Assembly: GCA_009774155.1 (NCBI GenBank)
Contig: VSNE01000097.1
Span: 1 to 8,846 of the forward strand
Direction: 5' to 3'
Source of the DNA: Lachnospiraceae bacterium
Lineage (GTDB): Bacteria > Bacillota > Clostridia > Lachnospirales > Lachnospiraceae
Length of the DNA stretch: 8,846 nt
Position numbers and translations under genes: made by a program. Below are positions 1 to 6,989 of this stretch, in pieces. The notes beneath the pieces are model-generated. The model searched no databases and was not told where the DNA came from. It was given only the letters and a program-made list of their open reading frames with translations. The first letter of the stretch is position 1, and each line of letters starts with the position of its first letter.

Positions 1-1770
1 GGGCTGGATTATAAAAAAGCTTCCGAGGGACTGAAGATTGCTCCGTCCGTTATAAAAAGGTTCCAGGAGGAAGGGCTTGTTCAGATAAAATCAGAGACTG
101 TTTATCGGAATCCCTTTGCCGGCCGTTTTACAAAAAAAGAAGAGAAGATTTTTTTAAATGATGAACAGCAGGCGGCAGTGGATGGGATCTGGGCGGATTA
201 CAGTCAGGGAATCCGAAGGACTTATCTGCTTTACGGGGTGACCGGGAGCGGGAAGACGGAGGTTTATATGGAACTGATTTCCCGCGTAATCGCAGATGGG
301 AAACAGGCGGTTGTACTGATTCCGGAAATTGCCCTGACCTTCCAGACGGTTACCCGTTTTTATGAGCGGTTTGGAGAGCGGGTATCGGTGATGCATTCCA
401 GATTGTCGGACGGTGAACGGTTTGATCAGTTTATGCGTGCAAAAGAAGGCGGCATCGATGTGATGATCGGTCCCCGCTCCGCCTTGTTTACACCTTTTTC
501 ACAAATCGGTGTTATTATTATGGACGAGGAGCATGAAGGCTCCTATAAAAGTGAAAATGTTCCCCGCTACCATGCCAGGGAAGCCGCGGTTTTCCGGGCG
601 CGGATGTGCGGCGCGTCGGTCATACTTGGAAGCGCGACTCCGTCCATGGAGAGCTATTACCGGGCCCGGTCCGGCGTCTACGGATTGTACCGTTTGAATA
701 AAAGAATCGGCGGAGCAGGGCTTCCAAAGGTCAGCGTGGTGGATCTTAGAACAGAGCTGAAGGAAGGAAACCGCAGTATTTTCAGCAGAAGGCTGATGGC
801 GGCCATGGAGGAAAGGCTTCAAAAAAGGCAGCAGATCATGCTGTTTTTGAACAGGCGGGGGCTTTCGGGTTTTGTATCCTGCCGCTCCTGCGGAAAGGCC
901 ATCCAATGTCCCCACTGCGATGTGACGCTGTCCCTTCACAATGACGGAAGGCTCAAATGCCATTACTGCGGATATGAGACAGGCCTGCCGCCGGCCTGCC
1001 CATCCTGCGGTTCAAAATATATTTCCGGTTTCCGGGCCGGAACCCAGCAGATAGAGCGGGAGGTGAACCGTATCTTTCCCAGGGCAAGAGTGCTTCGGAT
1101 GGACTACGACACGACCCGGACAAAGGAAAGCTATGAACAGATTCTGACTGCATTCGGCAGAGAAGAGGCAGACGTGCTGGTAGGCACCCAGATGATCGTC
1201 AAGGGGCATGATTTCCCCAATGTAACGCTGGTCGGCATACTGGCGGCAGATATCTCACTGTATGCGGCGGATTACCGGGCGTCGGAGCGCACCTTTCAGC
1301 TTCTGGCCCAGGCGGCCGGGCGCGCCGGAAGAGGCAGGGAAGCAGGAGAAGCGCTTATCCAGACTTATATGCCGGAGCATTACAGCATCCGGACAGCGTC
1401 AAAGCAGGACTATGAAGAATTTTACCGTCAGGAGCTGATGTACCGGAACCTGATGGAATACCCTCCTGTGTTTTCCATGCTTGGCATCTATCTGTCCTCC
1501 AAAGATGAAGAGCTTCTGAAAAAGCAGGCGCAGCGGATAGGGGACTGTATCCGGAAAAGAAATGTGAAGAAGCTTACGGTGGTAGGGCCTGCGGATGCGG
1601 CGCTGTCCAGGAAAAATGATGTATACCGCAAGGTTATCTATCTGAAGCATGCGAGGGAGGATGTTCTTCTCGGCATAAAAAACAGTCTGGAAAAAGAGAT
1701 GGAAAAAGAAGCTGCCGTATGGCAGAAGCTTTATATACAGTTTGATTATAATCCACTGAATGCATATTGA
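1..1770 (+). CDS. priA: Primosomal protein N' (PriA), replication-restart DNA helicase, 5'-truncated
   Basis: PriA is a superfamily 2 DNA helicase that recognises stalled or collapsed replication forks and reloads the replicative helicase. The frame is open from base 1 to a TGA at 1768-1770, giving 589 residues with no start, so roughly the first 150 residues of a usual ~740-residue PriA lie upstream. Residues 1-45 look like the end of the winged-helix region. The helicase core follows: Walker A GVTGSGKT (residues 79-86), the DEEH box (175-178), GTQMIVKGHDFP (motif V region) and QAAGRAGR (motif VI). Eight cysteines in four CxxC pairs (294/297, 303/306, 320/323, 333/336) form the two-zinc module inserted in lobe 2. 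The GTG at 178 is internal and not a start, since homologous sequence continues upstream of it. def follows 22 bases later on the same strand. Identification is secure; nothing is broken within the visible part. Confidence 0.97.
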   Translation, partial: GLDYKKASEGLKIAPSVIKRFQEEGLVQIKSETVYRNPFAGRFTKKEEKIFLNDEQQAAVDGIWADYSQGIRRTYLLYGVTGSGKTEVYMELISRVIADGKQAVVLIPEIALTFQTVTRFYERFGERVSVMHSRLSDGERFDQFMRAKEGGIDVMIGPRSALFTPFSQIGVIIMDEEHEGSYKSENVPRYHAREAAVFRARMCGASVILGSATPSMESYYRARSGVYGLYRLNKRIGGAGLPKVSVVDLRTELKEGNRSIFSRRLMAAMEERLQKRQQIMLFLNRRGLSGFVSCRSCGKAIQCPHCDVTLSLHNDGRLKCHYCGYETGLPPACPSCGSKYISGFRAGTQQIEREVNRIFPRARVLRMDYDTTRTKESYEQILTAFGREEADVLVGTQMIVKGHDFPNVTLVGILAADISLYAADYRASERTFQLLAQAAGRAGRGREAGEALIQTYMPEHYSIRTASKQDYEEFYRQELMYRNLMEYPPVFSMLGIYLSSKDEELLKKQAQRIGDCIRKRNVKKLTVVGPADAALSRKNDVYRKVIYLKHAREDVLLGIKNSLEKEMEKEAAVWQKLYIQFDYNPLNAY

Positions 1771-1792
1771 TACAAGGAGTTAGGAGGAAGCT

Positions 1793-2272
1793 ATGGCAAT
1801 TCGTAATTTAAGATTTGAAGGAGATCCGATTCTCCGTAAAACAAGCAAGGAGGTAAAGGAAATAACACCCAAAACCAGGGATCTGATTGGCGACATGCTG
1901 GAGACTATGTATGAGGCCAATGGGGTCGGTCTTGCAGCCCCGCAGGTGGGGATTCTGAAAAGAATAGTGGTCATTGATATCGGAGAAGGTCCTCTGGTGA
2001 TGATCAATCCGCAGATTGTAAAAGCAGAGGGCACACAGACCGGAGACGAAGGGTGTTTAAGCGTGCCGGGGAAGGCCGGTCAGGTGACAAGGCCGAATGA
2101 AGTGACGGTCCGTTTTATGGATGAAGACGGAGAATACTATGAGGCGGAGGGAACCGAACTTCTGGCCCGGGCGATCTGCCATGAGTGCGATCATTTGGAC
2201 GGTAAGCTCTATCTTGATTTTGTGGAAGGAGAGCTTCACGATACGGTCAGTGAAAGTGATGAGGAGGAGTAA
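1793..2272 (+). CDS. def: Peptide deformylase
   Basis: This enzyme removes the formyl group from the N-terminal formylmethionine of nascent proteins at the ribosome exit. The 159-residue product has all three family motifs: GVGLAAPQ (residues 44-51), EGCLS (86-90) and HECDH (130-134). The expected metal ligands are C88, H130 and H134, with E131 as catalytic acid/base. The family uses Fe2+ or Zn2+. The start is supported by AGGAGG at 1782-1787, five bases before the ATG. The C-terminus is short and acidic (ends SESDEEE). The run of GAG/GAT codons there doubles as the ribosome binding site for fmt, whose ATG is only 6 bases past the stop. Pairing with fmt is a classic arrangement, because fmt adds the formyl group that this enzyme removes. 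Confidence 0.97.
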   Translation: MAIRNLRFEGDPILRKTSKEVKEITPKTRDLIGDMLETMYEANGVGLAAPQVGILKRIVVIDIGEGPLVMINPQIVKAEGTQTGDEGCLSVPGKAGQVTRPNEVTVRFMDEDGEYYEAEGTELLARAICHECDHLDGKLYLDFVEGELHDTVSESDEEE

Positions 2273-2278
2273 CATTAT

Positions 2279-2295
2279 ATGAAAATTATTTTCAT
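2279..2295. repeat. Perfect interrupted palindrome on the fmt start codon
   Basis: ATGAAAAT and ATTTTCAT are exact reverse complements separated by a single T. The ATG of fmt forms the left end. In RNA it could fold only as a weak 6-bp, mostly A-U stem with a 5-base loop. The sequence encodes the conserved MKIIFM of Fmt, so coding constraint may fully explain it. Confidence 0.4.
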
Positions 2296-3217
2296 GGGAA
2301 CGCCTGACTTTGCGGTGGGAACGCTGGAAGCGCTGACAGAGGCGGGACACCGGATTACGCTGGCAGTGACTCAGCCGGATAAGCCTAAGGGCAGGGGACA
2401 TTCTGTGCAGTATACGCCGGTGAAGGAGGCTGCAGTCCGCCTCGGCATTCCTGTCTATCAGCCTCAGAAAATCCGGAGTGAAGAATCTGTCCGGTATTTG
2501 GAAAGCATTGAGGCAGATGTGATCGTGGTAGCGGCATTCGGGCAGATGATTCCGAAAAGCATTCTGGAGATGAAGAAATACGGCTGTATCAATGTCCATG
2601 CTTCCCTGCTTCCCAAGTACCGAGGGGCAGCGCCGATTCAGTGGGCTGTTATCAATGGAGAAAAGGAATCCGGCGTGACAATTATGCAGATGGATGAAGG
2701 ACTGGATACCGGGGATATGCTGACAAAGGTGGTTGTTCCTCTGGATGAAAAGGAGACAGGCGGAAGCTTATTTGATAAACTGAGCGCTGCCGGAGCGAAG
2801 CTGTGTGCAGAGACGCTTGACATGCTGGAGCTCGGCGGGACGATGCCGGAAAAGCAGGGAGAATCTCCCACTGACTATGCATCCATGCTGACCAAGGAAA
2901 TGGGAAAAATTGACTGGACAAAGAGCGCAGTGTCAGTGGAACGTCTGGTGAGGGGGCTGAATCCATGGCCCAGCGCCTATACAAAATTAAACGGAAAAAA
3001 CCTGAAAATATGGGAGTGCCAGGTTGTTTCCGCAGATGCATCAAAGGGAGTGTGCGGTGAAATACTGGAAGTAACAAAGGATTCTATGATTGTACAGACG
3101 GGAGAGGGAGCTTTGGCGGTGAAGGTGCTGCAGCTTGAAGGAAAGAAACGGATGGATGCAGGAGCATTTTTACGGGGCTTTTCTGTGGAGACAGGTACAA
3201 TTCTGGGAGCAGAATAG
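2279..3217 (+). CDS. fmt: Methionyl-tRNA formyltransferase
   Basis: Fmt transfers a formyl group from 10-formyltetrahydrofolate to Met-tRNAi, making the initiator used in bacterial translation. The 312-residue length is normal for the family. It opens with the characteristic MKIIFMGTPDF. The formyl-folate site is INVHASLLPKYRGAAP near residues 104-119, and the catalytic triad appears as N105, H107 and D143, the last within GLDTGD. The C-terminal part (from about residue 205, around RLVRGLNPWPSAYT) is the OB-fold tRNA-binding domain. The start is the ATG at 2279, with GAGGAGGAG at 2261-2269 lying inside the 3' end of def, so translation of the two is probably coupled. The stop TAG (3215-3217) overlaps the AGGAGG of the next gene. 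No residue expected from the family is missing. Confidence 0.97.
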   Translation: MKIIFMGTPDFAVGTLEALTEAGHRITLAVTQPDKPKGRGHSVQYTPVKEAAVRLGIPVYQPQKIRSEESVRYLESIEADVIVVAAFGQMIPKSILEMKKYGCINVHASLLPKYRGAAPIQWAVINGEKESGVTIMQMDEGLDTGDMLTKVVVPLDEKETGGSLFDKLSAAGAKLCAETLDMLELGGTMPEKQGESPTDYASMLTKEMGKIDWTKSAVSVERLVRGLNPWPSAYTKLNGKNLKIWECQVVSADASKGVCGEILEVTKDSMIVQTGEGALAVKVLQLEGKKRMDAGAFLRGFSVETGTILGAE

Positions 3218-3228
3218 GAGGAATTTTT

Positions 3229-3924
3229 ATGTTTGGGTATTTTGATGCAACGTATATTCTGGTTTTAATCGGCGCGGTTCTGTCCATGTGGGCGTCAATG
3301 AGAGTAAATTCTACTTATCAGAAATATGCCGGAGTGCGCAGCTATTCCGGGCTGACCGGAGCGGAGGCGGCGCAGAGAATATTGAACGGCGCGGGGATTT
3401 ATGATGTGAGGGTTGAACATATCAGCGGAAATCTGACCGATCATTATGATCCAAGAAGCAAGGTTCTCAGGCTGTCGGACAGCGTGTACGGATCGGCATC
3501 GGTAGCGGCCATTGGAGTGGCGGCCCATGAATGCGGTCATGCGATTCAGGACGATAAATCCTATGCGCCTTTAAAAATCCGCAACGCATTTGTGCCTGTA
3601 GCGAACTTTGGAACAAAGGCGGCGTTTCCGATTATCCTCCTGGGACTCTTCTTCGGAAGCTCTTATACGCTGGTACAGATTGGGCTTCTGTGCTTTGCCT
3701 GCGGAACCTTGTTTCAGCTAATCACCCTTCCGGTAGAGTTCAACGCCTCTGCAAGAGCGGTGAGTATTCTGGGCAGTACCCATATGCTTTCCGATCAGGA
3801 GCTGAAGCAAACGAGGAAGGTGCTTTCTGCGGCTGCCATGACATATGTGGCCGCTGCTGCTGCGTCGATTCTGTCGTTGCTTCGTCTTATTCTGCTGTTC
3901 GGAGGAGGCAGAAGACGTGACTGA
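3229..3924 (+). CDS. YugP-type membrane zinc metallopeptidase (Zn_peptidase_2 family)
   Basis: This is a putative integral-membrane zinc protease; its physiological substrate is not established in the family as far as I know. The 231-residue protein has an N-terminal hydrophobic segment (about residues 8-24). A soluble stretch with the metal motif HECGH (100-104, H100/E101/H104) follows. Two adjacent hydrophobic segments come next (about 131-145 and 148-167), then LPVEFNASARA (167-177). E170 there is a plausible third zinc ligand. A last hydrophobic segment (about 200-224) ends in a basic tail, GGGRRRD. The start is supported by AGGAGG at 3216-3221, seven bases before the ATG. Its last 8 bases overlap the start of rsmB, and the codons for G225-G227 provide the rsmB ribosome binding site. 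Placement between fmt and rsmB recurs in clostridia, from memory, and suggests co-expression rather than a shared reaction. Function beyond 'metallopeptidase' is inferred only from motif and topology. Confidence 0.88.
   Translation: MFGYFDATYILVLIGAVLSMWASMRVNSTYQKYAGVRSYSGLTGAEAAQRILNGAGIYDVRVEHISGNLTDHYDPRSKVLRLSDSVYGSASVAAIGVAAHECGHAIQDDKSYAPLKIRNAFVPVANFGTKAAFPIILLGLFFGSSYTLVQIGLLCFACGTLFQLITLPVEFNASARAVSILGSTHMLSDQELKQTRKVLSAAAMTYVAAAAASILSLLRLILLFGGGRRRD
3901..3908 (+). promoter_or_regulatory. Ribosome binding site deciding the rsmB GTG start
   Basis: GGAGGAGG lies eight bases before the GTG at 3917, inside the last codons of the peptidase gene where it encodes consecutive glycines. 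No comparable site precedes the upstream in-frame ATG at 3845, so the shorter GTG start is preferred for rsmB. Confidence 0.75.
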
Positions 3925-5203
3925 CGGGAGAGTAAATGTCAGAGCCCTTGTGCTGGAGCTCCTTCTGGAGATTACAGGCCGGAAGGAGTACAGTCATGTA
4001 GCTCTGCGCGGCGCTCTGGAAAAATATCAGTATTTGAGCAAGCCGGATCGGGCTTTTTTAACCCGGGTAACAGAGGGGACTGTGGAACGGCTGCTGGAGC
4101 TTGATTATATTATCAGCCGGTTTTCCAGAGTCCCGGTGAGCAAAATGAAGCCGGTAATCCGCAATATTCTGCGGATGTCGGTATATCAGATGAAATATAT
4201 GGATCGGATTCCGGATTCCGCAGTCTGCAACGAGGCGGTGAAGCTGGCTCAGAAAAAAGGATTTACGGGCTTAAAAGGATTTGTAAACGGCGTTTTAAGA
4301 AGCGCCGCCCGGGAAATGGATACGATTGTTTATCCGAACCCTTCCATTCAGTATTCTATGCCGGAGTGGATTATAGAGCAGTGGACAGAGGAGTATGGGG
4401 CCGAGACTGCTCTCAGAATGCTTAAGAGCCAGTATGAGGAAAAGCCGGTGACGATCCGGGTGAACCGGCAGAAAATCACAAGAGAAAAGTTAAAGGAACG
4501 ATTACAATCCGAAGGAGTCTGTGTGCAGGAGGTAAAGGATGTGGACTGCGCATTGGCGATCTCGGATTATGACTATTTACGGGCAATTCCTTCTTTCAGG
4601 GAAGGACTTTTTCAGGTACAGGATGTCAGTTCTATGATGGCGGCGCTTATGGCGGGGCCGAAGCAGGGAAATTACTGTATTGATGTCTGCGCCGCTCCCG
4701 GGGGAAAAAGTATTCATCTGGCGGAGCTGATGCAGGGCACCGGCATGGTGGAAGCCAGAGACCTGACCGATTATAAAGTAGGACTGATAAAAGAAAATAT
4801 AGATCGGATCGGTACGCAGAATATAAGGGCGGTCCGTATGGATGCGGCAGTTTTGGACGAAGATTCCATTGAAAAGGCGGATGTGGTTCTGGCGGATCTT
4901 CCCTGTTCGGGACTTGGTGTGCTGAGTAAAAAAACGGATCTGAAATACCGTATGAGCAGGGAGCAGCAAAAAGAGCTGGCGGAGCTTCAAAGAAGGATTC
5001 TGAGTACGGTATGGCAGTATGTAAAGCCGGGAGGGACGCTTATCTACAGTACCTGTACGGTACATAAGGAAGAAAATGAAGGCAATGCGGCATGGTTTGC
5101 CCGGCATTATCCTTTTCTGCTGAAGGAACAAAAGCAGATGCTTCCGGGTGTGGAACCATGGGATGGCTTTTATATCGCAAAACTGGAAAGGAAACAACGA
5201 TGA
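3917..5203 (+). CDS. rsmB: 16S rRNA (cytosine-967-C5)-methyltransferase RsmB
   Basis: RsmB uses S-adenosylmethionine to make m5C at position 967 (E. coli numbering) of 16S rRNA. From the GTG at 3917 it is 428 residues, almost the family norm (429 in E. coli). An in-frame ATG at 3845 would add 24 residues (MWPLLLRRFCRC...) that look like out-of-frame peptidase sequence and lack a good ribosome binding site. The N-terminal ~130 residues form the NusB-like RNA-binding domain. The catalytic domain shows the SAM-binding DVCAAPGGK (256-264), DLPCSG with C330, and STCTVHKEENE with C380. In this family the TC cysteine (C380) is the nucleophile and the PCSG cysteine (C330) helps release the product. 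It overlaps the peptidase gene by 8 bases and rlmN by 4 bases (ATGA), indicating translational coupling with both neighbours. Confidence 0.95.
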   Translation: MTDGRVNVRALVLELLLEITGRKEYSHVALRGALEKYQYLSKPDRAFLTRVTEGTVERLLELDYIISRFSRVPVSKMKPVIRNILRMSVYQMKYMDRIPDSAVCNEAVKLAQKKGFTGLKGFVNGVLRSAAREMDTIVYPNPSIQYSMPEWIIEQWTEEYGAETALRMLKSQYEEKPVTIRVNRQKITREKLKERLQSEGVCVQEVKDVDCALAISDYDYLRAIPSFREGLFQVQDVSSMMAALMAGPKQGNYCIDVCAAPGGKSIHLAELMQGTGMVEARDLTDYKVGLIKENIDRIGTQNIRAVRMDAAVLDEDSIEKADVVLADLPCSGLGVLSKKTDLKYRMSREQQKELAELQRRILSTVWQYVKPGGTLIYSTCTVHKEENEGNAAWFARHYPFLLKEQKQMLPGVEPWDGFYIAKLERKQR

Positions 5204-6234
5204 CAGATATCAAATCTCTGACACTGACAGAGCTGGAGAGAGAAACAGAAAGGCTGGGAGAAAAAAAGTTCCGGGCAAAACAGATTTACAGCTGGCTGCA
5301 TGAGAAGCTGGCAGATGATTTTAACAGAATGACGAATCTGCCGGGAGAGCTGCGGGAAAAACTGAAGCAGGAGTATGAGCTGACACGGCTTACCCTTGTG
5401 CAGACGCAGCTTTCCAAGCTGGACGGAACATGTAAATTCCTGTTCCGGCTGGCGGACGGGAATGTAATTGAAAGTGTGCTGATGAAGTACCGTCATGGGA
5501 ATTCTGTCTGCGTTTCCTCCCAGGTGGGCTGCCGGATGGGCTGCCGGTTCTGCGCGTCTACCCTGGAGGGACTGGAACGGGGACTGAAGCCGTCGGAAAT
5601 GCTGGATCAAATCTATCAGATTCAGAAATGGTCAGGGGAACGGGTGCATAATGTGGTCGTTATGGGAACCGGAGAGCCATTGGACAATTATGATGCCCTG
5701 CTTCGTTTTATTGAGCTTCTGACCTGTGAGGGAGGCCTTCATATCAGCCAGCGCAATGTGACCGTATCTACCTGCGGCATTGTGCCGAGGATGAGGCAGC
5801 TTGCGGATGAGAAGCTTCAGATTACGCTGGCCCTCTCCCTCCATGCATCCAGCCAGGAAAAGAGAAAAAGCCTGATGCCGGTGGCTAACAAATACAGCCT
5901 CCCGGAGGTGATAGATGCCTGCAGATATTATTTTGAGCAGACCGGAAGACGGATTACCTTTGAATACAGCCTGGTCGGCGGGCTGAATGATACAAAGGAG
6001 GATGCAGATCGTCTTGCCGCTTTGGTAAAATCTCTGAACTGCCATGTGAACCTGATCCCGGTCAATCCGATTAAGGAAAGGGATTATGTACAGTCCGAAA
6101 AGCAGGCCATCGTGAATTTCAAAAATAATCTTGAAAAATCAGGAATAAATGTTACTATTAGAAGGGAAATGGGCCGTGATATTGACGGCGCATGCGGACA
6201 GCTCCGCAAAAGCTACATAGATGCAGAGAAGTGA
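5200..6234 (+). CDS. rlmN: Dual-specificity 23S rRNA A2503 / tRNA A37 C2-methyltransferase RlmN (radical SAM)
   Basis: RlmN methylates C2 of A2503 in 23S rRNA, in the peptidyl-transferase/exit-tunnel region, and A37 of some tRNAs. The product is 344 residues from the ATG at 5200, close to the family's usual ~350. An upstream in-frame ATG at 5092 would read through the middle of rsmB and is rejected, because MTDIKSLTLTELE is a normal RlmN beginning. The radical-SAM 4Fe-4S ligands are C111, C115 and C118 in CRMGCRFC. The methyl-carrying cysteine is C332 in GACGQLRKS, and its resolving partner is C104. These match E. coli C125/C129/C132, C355 and C118. VVMGTGEPLDNYD is the SAM-binding GEP motif. 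The start shares ATGA with the rsmB stop. Purine-rich GGAAAGGAAA upstream (about 5185-5194) is a modest ribosome binding site. All mechanistic residues are present, so it should be active. Confidence 0.96.
   Translation: MTDIKSLTLTELERETERLGEKKFRAKQIYSWLHEKLADDFNRMTNLPGELREKLKQEYELTRLTLVQTQLSKLDGTCKFLFRLADGNVIESVLMKYRHGNSVCVSSQVGCRMGCRFCASTLEGLERGLKPSEMLDQIYQIQKWSGERVHNVVVMGTGEPLDNYDALLRFIELLTCEGGLHISQRNVTVSTCGIVPRMRQLADEKLQITLALSLHASSQEKRKSLMPVANKYSLPEVIDACRYYFEQTGRRITFEYSLVGGLNDTKEDADRLAALVKSLNCHVNLIPVNPIKERDYVQSEKQAIVNFKNNLEKSGINVTIRREMGRDIDGACGQLRKSYIDAEK
6131..6158 (+). promoter_or_regulatory. Candidate internal sigma-A promoter upstream of the phosphatase-kinase pair
   Basis: TTGAAA (6131-6136, 5 of 6 to consensus) is followed after 16 bases by TACTAT (6153-6158, 4 of 6). 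A TG at 6150-6151 is placed as an extended -10 element. It lies in a locally A/T-rich part of the rlmN 3' end, about 88 bases before the phosphatase start. It also codes for ordinary RlmN sequence (LEKSGINVTIR), so chance is a real alternative. Confidence 0.3.
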
Positions 6235-6245
6235 GGTGAGGACCT

Positions 6246-6974
6246 GTGCAGATATCAGTTGCGATGACAGACATTGGACGAAGAAGGAAAGTAAATCAGG
6301 ACTATGTATATGCATCCGACCGGCCGGTGGGCAATCTTCCCAACCTGTATATTGTTGCAGACGGAATGGGAGGACATAAGGCAGGCGACCTTGCTTCTTC
6401 TTATGCTGTACAAAAGGTTGTAGAGGCAGTACAGCGATGTGCCGACACCAGGCCGGCGCTGATTCTCCAAAAGGCCATTCGGTACGCCAATTACAGGCTG
6501 TATGAGAAGGCGGGGGAGAGTGAAGATTATTATGGTATGGGAACGACGCTGGTGGCTTTAACTGTTTACAGGCATGAAGCCCTGGCGGTGAATATTGGAG
6601 ACAGCCGTCTGTATGAGGTGACGGCAGATGGAATCCGGCAGATATCGGAGGATCATTCTCTTGTGGCGGAGCTGGTCCGTAAGGGAGAACTGAGTCCGGG
6701 CGAGGCCAGGAACCATCCGGATAAGAATATTATTACAAGGGCACTTGGAATTCAGGAGGAAACAGAGATCGACCTGTTTCCGTTTCATGTGGAGCAGGGA
6801 AGCAGATGCCTGCTCTGCTCTGATGGGCTGAGCAATATGGTGGAGGATACGGAGCTCTGCAGTCTGATTCAGCAGAAAAAGGGGATTTATGAAATTGGCG
6901 GAGAGCTGATTTTAAAGGCGAATCAACATGGCGGAACAGATAATATTGCGGTAGTGCTGGTGGAAATAGAATAA
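6246..6974 (+). CDS. stp: PP2C-family Ser/Thr protein phosphatase (PrpC/Stp), partner of PrkC
   Basis: This metal-dependent phosphatase removes phosphate from Ser/Thr of proteins, including the activation loop of the cognate PASTA kinase encoded next. The 242-residue cytosolic protein shows the PPM motifs in order: VNQD (16-19), VADGMGGHKAGD (37-48), GMGTTL (97-102), NIGDSR (116-121), SEDHSLV (134-140), SDGL (192-195) and GGTDNIAVVLV (229-239). Metal-binding aspartates are D19, D39, D193 and D232, all present. There is no membrane segment or extra domain. The start is GTG at 6246, preceded by AGGTGAGG at 6234-6241. An ATG at codon 7 lacks a comparable site. The gene begins 11 bases after rlmN and ends 15 bases before the kinase, so phosphatase and kinase are probably made in fixed proportion. 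The symbols stp and prpC are both in use for this gene. Confidence 0.95.
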   Translation: MQISVAMTDIGRRRKVNQDYVYASDRPVGNLPNLYIVADGMGGHKAGDLASSYAVQKVVEAVQRCADTRPALILQKAIRYANYRLYEKAGESEDYYGMGTTLVALTVYRHEALAVNIGDSRLYEVTADGIRQISEDHSLVAELVRKGELSPGEARNHPDKNIITRALGIQEETEIDLFPFHVEQGSRCLLCSDGLSNMVEDTELCSLIQQKKGIYEIGGELILKANQHGGTDNIAVVLVEIE

Positions 6975-6989
6975 CAGTGAGGTAGGATT

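Noticed and set aside
132..155. Runs of seven A and seven T close together in priA, possible slippage sites
   Set aside because: The frame is intact across both runs and short runs like these are common in A/T-rich codons; nothing indicates phase variation or programmed frameshifting.
1747..1752. A perfect TATAAT about 40 bases before the def start, suggesting a def-fmt promoter
   Set aside because: No -35-like sequence is found 15-19 bases upstream, the TG is one base out of place for an extended -10, and the bases encode the PriA C-terminus.
2057..2599. A 180-codon open frame on the - strand spanning def and fmt
   Set aside because: It lies across two well-defined genes on the other strand and its translation has no recognisable motif or sensible composition.
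3845..3916. A longer RsmB starting at the ATG at 3845
   Set aside because: The extra 24 residues are cysteine/arginine-rich and come from reading the peptidase gene out of frame. A strong ribosome binding site instead fits the GTG at 3917, which also gives the usual family length.
4925..4933. A-rich run in rsmB as a possible -1 frameshift site
   Set aside because: The codon phase (AAA AAA ACG) does not match the usual X XXY YYZ arrangement, and RsmB needs no shift to be complete.
4577..5197. A 206-codon open frame on the - strand opposite rsmB
   Set aside because: It is antisense to the catalytic domain of RsmB, whose motifs are all intact. There is no sign of a real protein or start signal.
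5092..5199. A longer RlmN starting at the ATG at 5092
   Set aside because: The added residues read through rsmB out of frame and do not resemble RlmN; the ATG at 5200 gives a normal N-terminus.
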